NCBI GenBank assembly: GCA_019279435.1
Contig: JAAALK010000699.1
Location: 1-64,000 of the forward strand
Origin: Zizania palustris
Lineage: Eukaryota; Streptophyta; Magnoliopsida; Poales; Poaceae
DNA length: 64,000 nt
Direction: 5' to 3'
Part shown: piece by piece, positions 56,663 to 64,000 of the stretch
How the letters are laid out: each line of letters begins with the position of its first letter
Numbering within the stretch: position 1 is the first letter of the stretch
Position numbers and translations under genes: made by a program
The notes under the pieces: model-generated
Told to the model about the DNA's origin: nothing
The model's input: the letters and a program-made list of their open reading frames with translations, nothing else
Databases searched by the model: none

Positions 56663-58919
56663 ACTGTGGACCATGTAATTTCTCACTAAAATAGGCCACG
56701 GGTTTACCTCCTTGTAGCAGCACACCTCCTATTCCAAAACCGCTAGCATCACATTCTAACTCAAAAGGCTTACTGAAGTCGGGTAGCTGAAGTAGAGGTG
56801 CATGTGTAAGGCGATCCTTGAGTGTGGCAAAAGCTTGTTCTTGTGCTGGTTCCCAAGTAAAAGTAACTCCCTTCTTGGTCAACTCATGCAAAGGACCGGA
56901 TATGGTGCTGAAATCTTTCACAAAACGCCGGTAGAAACCGGCAAGACCAAGAAAACTATGTACTGCAAGGTTAGTTTTAGTTGCAAGCATGACACGTCCT
57001 TTCAGATTAATAACTTGTGATGGAGAAGGAGAAGCAACTTTATCTTTTTGTTGCCTCGAAAGTGTTTTAGCTACTTGCTGATTTTCAGAAGGTTGTTTGC
57101 TTGTTTGTGCAGAAGGTTGTTTGCTTGTTTGTGCGTGCTTAGCATGTTTTTCTTGTTCAAATTTCACAATTTCAGCAGGAGTCATAGGAAGCAATGTAAC
57201 TTTCTTTCCTTTATACATAAATGTGTACTTATTGCTCCTACCATGGTGTGTAGCATCAGTATCATACTCCCAAGGTCTACCAAGTAATAGAGAACATGCT
57301 TGCATTGGTACTACATCAAAATCAGCAACTCCGAAGTATGTACTAATGGAAAATTCGATGTGAGCAGTTTGTGTTACCTTGACCTTACCGCTATTGTTGA
57401 ACCATTGCACATGGTAAGGGTGTGGATGCACACGTGTGGGAAGTTGAAGCTTCGTTACCATGTCGTGGCTCACCAAATTGTTGCAACTACTACTGTCGAT
57501 GATGACACGTACACGACGGTCATCGACGATGAAGAAGGTCTGAAATAGATTATTCTGTTGTGCCCGATCGTCCTGCTCCATGTGAGTGCTCAAGACGCGT
57601 TGTACAATAAGTGCTTCATGGTCGGCAGAGGCATTCGGTGCAAAAATAGCATCATCATCGGAAGCATCGTAATCTCCTGCAATGTTAGCAGCAAGTGCGT
57701 ATTCATCTTCAACATCACTAGCACTTACATAGCCACCGTCTTCCGTAGTGATATAAGCCCGCTGACTAGGGGAGTCCTTCATAACGTGGCCGAATCCTTT
57801 GCATCGGTGACACTGGATCACTGCTGAACGTGCAGTAGAGGCCGCCGAGGAGGTGGGCTTGGCTGGCACCTTGGATGCTGCAGCCTTGGAGCTCTCAGCA
57901 TGGGCTGTAGATGTAGAAGGTGCTGATGTAGCCGCCGGTCAAGAAGGTGGTGGTGGTCGTTGCTGCTGCCCACTTGAGCGTGAAGTGGCACCACCAATAT
58001 TGGTCCTCATGCTGCGTTGTGGTTCTTGGCGACCCTGCAATTTTTTTTCTGCAAGCATAGCAAGGTGGAAAAGGCGAGTGATAGTATTGTATTCTTTATA
58101 ATCAATGATATCCTGAATTTCACATCTTAAACCACCATAAAAACGGGCCATTTTATCCTCATTGTCCTCCTCAATTTCAGCACGCATGCAACCTATTTGC
58201 AACTCCTGATAATACTCCTCTACCGATTTATTTCCTTGGTTTAGGCGCTGCAATTTTTTTCTCAAATCACATTTATATGAAGGAGGAACCAATCTACCAC
58301 GCATTTGCCGTTTTAACATACCCCAATTTTGTGGTTCATTGCCAACCTGAACTATTTTAGTCCACCAAAGAAGAGCATATCCAGTGAAGTCACTAGTAGC
58401 TAAGCGCATGCGGTGGATAGCAGGAACCGTGTGGGCATTAAATTTTTGTTCGACTGACATCTCCCAATCTAAATATGCATCTGGATCATAGGTGCTAGCA
58501 AAATGAGGTACTAAAAATTTTACCTTGGAGTAGGGATCATTGTTCCCGCGGTTGCCATTGTTACCTCGTGGATGGCGGTTGCGGTGGCCGCCCATACCTT
58601 GATGATTGAACTGAAAAGGATGACGTGCAGCCTCGTCAGGGTCAATGCCATTGTTCCCGGCATAGGATAGGTTGTCTTCCTCTTCAATATGGTCGTCTTC
58701 CTCCTCAACATGGTCGTCGCCGGCTTGTGCAGCAGGCAAGCGTGTCTCTAGGGCAGTCATCCGGTCCACTAGGTCAGCCACATTACGCGCGAGACGTTCG
58801 ATGGAATGTTGGGTCTGCCGTTGAGACTCTAGAAGAGCACGTCGTGAGACACAGTCATTAAAATCAGATGGAGGGGTACCGCTGTTATCTGCCATGTTAG
58901 TGAAAAGACAAAACAACAA
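56595..58919 (-). pseudogene. gag-pro: gag-protease-(RNase H fragment) ORF of element F
   Basis: Open from 58919 (MLFCLFTNMADNSGTPPSDF) to 57939, a single TGA (probably Arg CGA), then open to 56595. The gag core includes ALLWWTKIVQVGNEPQNWGM and SVEEYYQELQIGCMRAEIEE. The knuckle reads CHRCKGFGHVMKDS: its last Cys is Ser. Protease: VIIDSSSCNNLVSHDMVTKL and ACSLLLGRPWEYD. After GRVMLATKTNLA the frame jumps, without an RT, to SFLGLAGFYRRFVKDFSTIS and FELECDASGFGIGGVLLQGG, then runs into LTR sequence. The jump keeps the frame. Long and nearly open, but lacking enzymes for its own copying. Confidence 0.85.
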
Positions 58920-59299
58920 AGAATAATCCTTATGGAAAGCAACTAGGTGGGGTGGTGGGTGTGTGGTGGAAGCAATCCATCAAGCGCCTTACCCACGCTT
59001 GCAAGTGTTCTTACCACGCCGCAGTGAGGTCACCGGCCTACAGGTGATGAACCAAGTGGAGGGTGGTGGCAATTGCAAGAAATGAACCTGTCCTGACCAA
59101 GAGAAAGGTGTAGCTTGGAAGGCAAAGTGAGTAGCAAGGATTAGCGATAGTAATATCAGTTAAACCAAGTTCAATAAGTGTTCCCTAGTACTCGTCAAAG
59201 TTGCTGGCCTTAGTACTCCCAATGTGAAAATTCAAGCAATAGAGGGAATCTATGTGCCCAAAGCTCAAGTGGAGGCAATAATAGGCCAAATTCAGCTAT

Positions 59300-59445
59300 C
59301 TGCCGCTGCCGCTGATCGGACAAGGGATCAGACAAGAGATCGGACAAGGGATCGGACAAGTAGAATCTGTCGCTGCCCCTGATCGGACAAGGGATCGGAC
59401 AAGAGATCGGACAAGGGATCGGACAAGAGATCGGACAAGCAATCG
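59300..59445. repeat. GATCGGACAAGGGATCGGACAAGA repeats in the leader of element F
   Basis: About nine copies of ATCGGACAAG(A/G)G between PBS and gag. Confidence 0.85.
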
Positions 59446-60046
59446 ACAGGACCGGTTCTCTTTTTTTTTCTCTTTTTTTTCACTCTATTTTTTTTTGAAC
59501 AAGGATGACCAGAGATGCAACCACAAAAATTGGCACCTTCAACTGAGGTGGGATGTGGTTCACAGAAATTCAACAAGTTCGCTGAACGGCGAGCAAAAAC
59601 TTTGACCAATTTTTTTCTTTATCTTCCTGATTTTTTTGGTGATTCAAATGAAGGCTAACAAGGGAACCCGTGTTAGGGTATGCTCCAAATCGGGTCAAGA
59701 ATATGCTCAAAAAAGTTCAGATTTTTCTGCCAAACGAGCGAAAAGTTATGCCTGTTTTACCGAAGGGGGTCACAAAGACTCGATGTGTAAAACGAGTAGG
59801 GCTGTGGAGGGGGGGGTTTTTTTTCGGGTGGGCAATTTTTTGAGACACAAGACCAACTACTACTCAAACGACACAAAGGAATTACTAAACCATCAACAAG
59901 ACTCGACCAAGAACACAAACTCAACAAGGTTAAAAACTGAAATTAAAATCGCAAGGCACAAAGGGGTTTTCGGTGGGGATTTTTTTGTGAGGGTTTTCTG
60001 GACTCTAGGTAAAACAAACGAAGATCGAGGTTACCTAACCGGAAAT

Positions 60047-60064
60047 CTGAGCTTTGATACCAAC
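60047..60064 (-). promoter_or_regulatory. primer-binding site of element F
   Basis: Minus strand GTTGGTATCAAAGCTCAG after the LTR end CCATTA; close to the initiator-Met tRNA complement TGGTATCAGAGC. Confidence 0.7.
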
Positions 60065-60975
60065 TAATGGCAGAGTTGGTCCCGATCTTCCGCTAGGTAA
60101 AGGATAACTTGGATTGGGGGAGAATCTCGACGTTGACGATCCAAGGCTCCGGTCCGGCGGATCAAAACCTTGCAATCGCTACACCACCGTCTCCGTTGGT
60201 TATCAACCACGCAGGGCGCGATTGACCTCGCCACGAAGGCTAATTCCTGCAAGCGAACCCAAGAACACAAGCAAGAACAGGAAGGATACAAGTCGAATGC
60301 GAAATCACAGATAAACTATGAAGAGGAGAGGTTTCACAAACACTGATGCAGCAGCCAATCGGTCCGGTGCAGGAGCGGGATCTAAACACACAAGTGTAGA
60401 TGCAAACAAAGCAAAACCTAACCCTAAAGGCGACTGGCGTGAGTATATAAGGCGTGGACAGCCTGTAGAAGGCGTATAGACTCGGACTATGGGCTAGAAG
60501 ACGTACAGACTCGGACTATGGGCCAACACGGCCCAATTCTGTCACGCAGGAGTGTTTTAAACACACAGGACGGCTCGAGACTCCAAATGAGGCGAAACCA
60601 ACGCCAAAAGATCCATCTTCTCCTTAGCTTTCCAAAAAGTCCAAGAACGCATCAATCGGACTTCGTATGAGGAAGTTATGCCCATTTTGGTGCATGGTGG
60701 TCGATGTAGTCCGAACCAGCGAATTCTTGACTTCAAATCATCCGTGCGACTCCGTCTTCAACTCCAACTCTTATATTCCATCTCCCATGTTCCTAAGCAA
60801 CAAAATATCACTAGTATTCAGTAGCATCCCGTCCAAACAAATATTAACATAGTTGCTAAGGAAAGAATTAACCTCATGGTTCAAGCGACGGGCATGGGCG
60901 CGTGTGATTGGTCCTTGTAATTGAATTGTAGGTGGAGGCTCCATGTGTGTATCATGTGAAGTGATGTCCTCATCA
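60065..60975 (-). repeat. 5' LTR of element F, with coding sequence in its first part
   Basis: TGATGAGGACATCACTTCAC to CTCTGCCATTA on the minus strand, 911 bp. TATA-like TATATAAGG near 60445 on the plus strand. Its first about 200 bp encode the end of a gypsy polyprotein (see 60771-60975). Confidence 0.82.
60771..60975 (-). pseudogene. polyprotein C-terminus encoded in the LTR of element F
   Basis: Reads DEDITSHDTHMEPPPTIQLQ, GPITRAHARRLNHEVNSFLS, then LLNTSDILLLRNMGDGI and a stop. GPITRARA-type sequence ends many plant gypsy polyproteins. In a full element the 3' LTR copy would finish pol; here that copy is deleted and only the 5' one remains. Confidence 0.7.
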
Positions 60976-60980
60976 GCTGG
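60976..60980 (+). other. target-site duplication GCTGG, right copy
   Basis: Matches 56057-56061. Confidence 0.85.
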
Positions 60981-61244
60981 TAGTTTCACTTGAGGGCGTG
61001 GGTGCCTTTCCTCTCACTGCTGACTTCTTCGTTCTCCTACCTCGAGGTCTAGATGAGGACCCGACCTCATTTTGAGAGGGAGTGGATCTACCGCTTTTTC
61101 CTACTACTGCACTTATTAATTTCTTTAAACCCCCCACCATATTTCAATCACCTACTACGAAAAAGAGTAAATCACTTTAGATAAACCGTGAAATGTGTTA
61201 TAAACGCATTTATTCTAAAATTAAACATAATTCTCATGCAGCTG

Positions 61245-63371
61245 CTAGAAATAGTCATCGCCGTCCGGATTTGCTGGATCATATGTATCGTCATCACTAT
61301 CTCCGTCAAGTCAATAACAAACATGCCTGGTAGCCCATCTTCTTGAAAGAACTCTCCGTCGTATGTGTTCGGGTCTATGTTATAGTCTTTGTTGTTGGGA
61401 ACAGGCAGTTTACCGTGTGGCGACACCTTATACACAACATCCCAACCTTTAAGACGTGCGACGGGGATTGCCATTTCCCACACCATACTTAAGAAGGGCA
61501 GTGGATTCCTCGATGTTAGCCTCCCTCGAACCACGCCAAAATCGTCGATGAAATTCCTCAATGTATGGTTCCACTTCGGAAAGGTTTGTCAGGACATACA
61601 ACATAATCAAACGCCACTCTTCATGCTGCAAGTTCTTGTTAGCAGCACCACTTGCACTTCCTAGTTGGCCTCTGAAGATGCTGAGATTTGATTCTTCTTC
61701 TGGAAGATTGTAACGGGAAGGTGGATTATGAACGCTTGGAAGATTGTCCGCATAATATCTAGTTGTGAAGTTTGACACCTCCTCCAAAACATATGCCTTA
61801 GCTATGGATGCTTCAATTTTGCATTTGTTCTTACATTTATTCCGAAGAATCTTTTGGAATCTCTCAATTGAATAGCACCAACGGCTCTGAACCAGACCTC
61901 CCATCCAGGCCTCATACGGAAGGTGCAATATCATATGTTGCATCGGATTGAAAAAACCGGGCAGAAAGATCTTTTCTAGCTTGCATAATAACACGGGCAC
62001 TAGTGTCTCCATGTCTGCTACCACGGTGTGAGACAACTGTTTAGCACAAAGTTGCCGGAAAAAATCACTCAATTCAGCTAGAACTCGCCAGACATCCTCG
62101 GGTACATAGCCACGAATCATGACCGGGAGCAACCGCTCAATCCATATGTGATAGTCATGACTTTTGAGTCCGTTTATTCGCAGAGTAGCTAGATTAACTC
62201 CCCTCTTCAGATTAGCTGCATAGCCATCAGGAAACATCAATGTTTGAAACCACTCAAGTACTTCCCTCCTTTGTCCCCTTGTTAGAACAAAATCAGACTT
62301 TGGCTTCATCCAGGATTTCCCGCTTCTAAAAGGTATCATGTCGAGCTTAGGTCTGTTGCACATAGCCGCTTGATCCAGTCGGGCCTTGACATTGTCTTTC
62401 GTCTTCTCAGGAATATCCATGATTGTGCCAAAAATGGCCTCGGCAACATTTTTCTCAGTGTGCATCACATCAATGTTGTGCGGAAGGAGAAGATCATCGA
62501 AATAAGGAAGATTCCATAAACATGGCTTGTGAGTCCATGCATGATGCTCACCATATCCGATAAAACTAGCTCCTTGTGTATTAATTTGCAAAGACTCTAA
62601 TTGAGCACGAACATCGGCTCCGGTCATTTTAATTGGTGCTGAGCCTTTAACAGACACATCTTTTGTAAAATTCTTCTTATCCTTCCTGAATGGATGGTTC
62701 CGAGGAAGTTATTGTCGGTGCTTGTCAAATGAGGAATATTTTCCACCCTTAGCCAGCCAAATGAACTTTAGAGTCGATCGACAAATTGGGCATGCGAACT
62801 TCCCATGCACACACCAGCCGCAAAATATCGAATATGCTGGTAGGTCATGTAGAGAGTACATATACCAGACATGCATTCTTAAGTTTGTCTTTGCACATCG
62901 ATCATATGTCAACACACCGTCTTCCCACGCATGGACCAAATCATCCATCAAAGGCTCCATCTACACACTCATATTTTTCCCCGGGTATTCAGGCCCTGGA
63001 ATTATCAAGGACAAGAAAATATTCTGTCGTTGAAAGATGACGCCGGGAGGAAGGTTGAGGGGAATAACAAACATTGGCCAACAACTGTATGCGGCAGCCA
63101 TCATACCATATGGATTGAACCCATCTGTTGCTATAGTAATTCGTACATTACGTGGCTCTAAAGCTTTCTCGGGATGGAGTTGATCAAATTTTCTCCACGC
63201 TTCTCCATCTGATGGATGACCTAGCTTGTCTGGGTTGTAACAAATCCCATTTTTATGCCATGTCATCTGTTTAGTAGATTCCTCAGTCATGTACAGTCGT
63301 TGGATCCTCGGTACAAAGGGAAGGTACCGAAGGATCTTCACGGGAATTGAGAGTTGTTTCTTCAATTTCCT
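61245..63371 (-). pseudogene. TNP2-like transposase of CACTA 3, truncated and broken
   Basis: Starts inside the protein (KKQLSIPVKILRYLPFVPRI), with the N-terminal domain lost. Transposase_21 region: TIATDGFNPYGMMAAAYSCW, CGWCVHGKFACPICRSTLKF, NIDVMHTEKNVAEAIFGTIM. DUF4218 region: PMQHMILHLPYEAWMGGLVQ, CYSIERFQKILRNKCKNKCK. In-frame stops lie at 62961 (after GKNMSV) and 62710 (after FDKHRQ); shifts near 61500 and 61305 come before the tail DTYDPANPDGDDYF, which ends at 61245. Transposase function is lost. Confidence 0.88.
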
Positions 63372-64000
63372 GGATTTTATATTTCTGAAAATACTTAAAT
63401 ACCCCTTTTATACCCTTTGGAACTACATCATAGAGTTAATGACCAAACAAGGAGCTGAAAATTTTTGTATAAACTCCCAAGGCCAAAATACATTTTTGAG
63501 AATTTTCACAAATTTTTACCCACTCTGGAAATGCCCCAAAATATTTAATCCATTTTCTGCAATTATTTTAAATCTAAAAACCTTAGGAACAGTAATGGGC
63601 TCCCCCTCCCTTCTCTCTCTCCCAGCCGGCCCAGCCCGTTACTCCACGCGCCTTAGGCTGACAACCCGACCCCACCTGTCGGCGCCGATTGCCTCCCCTC
63701 GCGCGCACACCTGACACCACGGCCCCACCCGACAGCCCCCTCATCCACTCGCTCGCGCTCGCTGGCCAGTGGGCCCCGCTCGTCAGGCCCGTCGTCAACC
63801 TCGCGTCGTCGCCCCCAAACTTCACCGGCCGCCTTTACTCCCTCGGATCAACTCGTCGCTGGTCCCCTCCCCTCCATTTATCGCCGGCATTCAATTCCTC
63901 ATATCGCGTCGACCGTTTCCCCCTTAATCCCACGCGTAATCCCCCCCGCTGTCACCCGCATGCAGAGAAACCGCTCGCCGGCGTTAACTCACAGCGTCCC
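63372..64000 (+). repeat. 5'-truncated LTR of the Tekay-like family, running off the window
   Basis: From CTGGATTTTATATTTCTGAA on it parallels 30520 onward in the LTR at 30451 (TTTTGAGAATTTTCACAAAT; ATTATTTTAAATCTAAAAA; then CCCCCTCCCTTCTCTC and a GC-rich stretch). The first about 65 bp, including TGTAACACCCC, are not present. Confidence 0.7.

Larger units (their letters stand above)
56062..60975 (-). mobile_element. Ty3/gypsy element F lacking RT core and integrase
   Basis: 4.9 kb, minus strand: 5' LTR 60975-60065, PBS, gag and protease, a piece of RNase H, then a 3' LTR truncated at its start (56662-56062). GCTGG duplications flank it and its removal restores the CACTA TnpA frame. Two deletions are visible: one takes the RT, the other takes the end of RNase H, all of integrase and the start of the 3' LTR. 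The LTR sequences are very alike, so the insertion is fairly recent. Confidence 0.88.
54108..61141 (-). pseudogene. TnpA (Transposase_24) gene of CACTA 3, split by a gypsy insertion
   Basis: Exons by GT-AG sites: 61141-60976 joined to 56056-55831, then 55742-55523, 55433-55237, 55175-55002, 54933-54545, 54463-54248 and 54182-54108. The start reads MVGGLKKLISAVVGKSGRST. Removing the gypsy insertion rejoins KAPTPSSETTS with HIPASRRDDDYVPDE in frame. The Transposase_24 core is DEGYADQAAAVIDRATKKLV and KKDARTTFLTREEYM; a Met/Gln-rich coiled segment (EARLQAQMQAQMQAEMQTQ) precedes the tail. Faults: a frame change in the Glu-rich part near 55920, and a TAG for Gln near 54350. It would bind subterminal motifs. 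Confidence 0.82.
53327..63371 (-). mobile_element. CACTA transposon 3, left end to truncated TNP2
   Basis: Begins CACTACGGGACTGGGCATAT and carries TnpA (61141-54108) and TNP2 (63365-61245), both minus strand, so the right end would lie beyond 63371. There a Tekay-like LTR cuts it. A gypsy element (56062-60975) sits in TnpA exon one. The termini and the GCCGAGTG subterminal motif link it to CACTA 2. Confidence 0.9.

Overview
This window looks like intergenic, transposon-filled DNA from a grass (monocot) nuclear genome. I find no intact host gene. What I recognise is Ty1/copia (Sirevirus-type) and Ty3/gypsy (Tat-like, Tekay/Del-like chromovirus and one further gypsy family) LTR retrotransposons, plus at least four CACTA (En/Spm) DNA transposons, nested inside one another. 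The AT-rich spacers, GC-rich leader segments, sireviral AGGGGGAG tracts and CACTACTACAAA / CACTACGGGA termini all fit a grass; the species cannot be told from the sequence.

Layout. 1-6554: 3' part of a Sirevirus-type copia element (decayed pol, long non-coding 3' region, 2.25 kb LTR). It sits inside a minus-strand gypsy element (6555-8930: gag, PBS, 5' LTR), which sits inside a plus-strand Tat-like gypsy element (8931-about 10485: integrase, truncated 3' LTR). 10486-33603: a Tekay/Del-like chromovirus without its 5' LTR (orf0-like ORF, gag, protease, RT, RNase H, integrase, chromodomain, 3.15 kb 3' LTR). It is split at its integrase by a 14.8 kb CACTA transposon (15194-29992, TSD CAT). That CACTA carries, on the minus strand, a TNP2 transposase, a TnpA (Transposase_24) gene continuing into a Ulp1/C48 cysteine-protease domain, a small Cys-rich gene, a seven-copy tandem array with a long palindrome, and internal copies of its own subterminal/promoter sequence.

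33604-34260 is the right end of another CACTA. 34264-34583 and 48437-50490 are parts of a CACTA with an ACTCGGCAAA motif, split by a complete Tat-like gypsy element (34584-48436, TSD CATAT) whose own 5' LTR contains a 3.77 kb solo LTR of the Tekay-like family (35783-39551). 50491-53326 is the only stretch that may be host sequence; it ends in a TATA box and a short gene-like 5' end broken by a fourth CACTA (53327-about 63371). That CACTA carries decayed TnpA and TNP2 genes, and its TnpA first exon is split by a gypsy element lacking RT and integrase (56062-60975, TSD GCTGG). From about 63372 a third, 5'-truncated Tekay-like LTR runs off the window.

Functionally this is a graveyard with a few well-kept parts: the CACTA TNP2 frame (one nonsense codon near its end), the Ulp1 exons (frame open, splice sites and His/Asp/Gln/Cys present), and a short peptide segment conserved between two diverged LTRs. 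Most stop codons in the decayed elements are TAG or TGA where C-to-T or G-to-A change of a Gln, Trp or Arg codon would explain them, as expected of methylated, silenced DNA. All family names come from reading motifs in the translated sequence; no database search was run.
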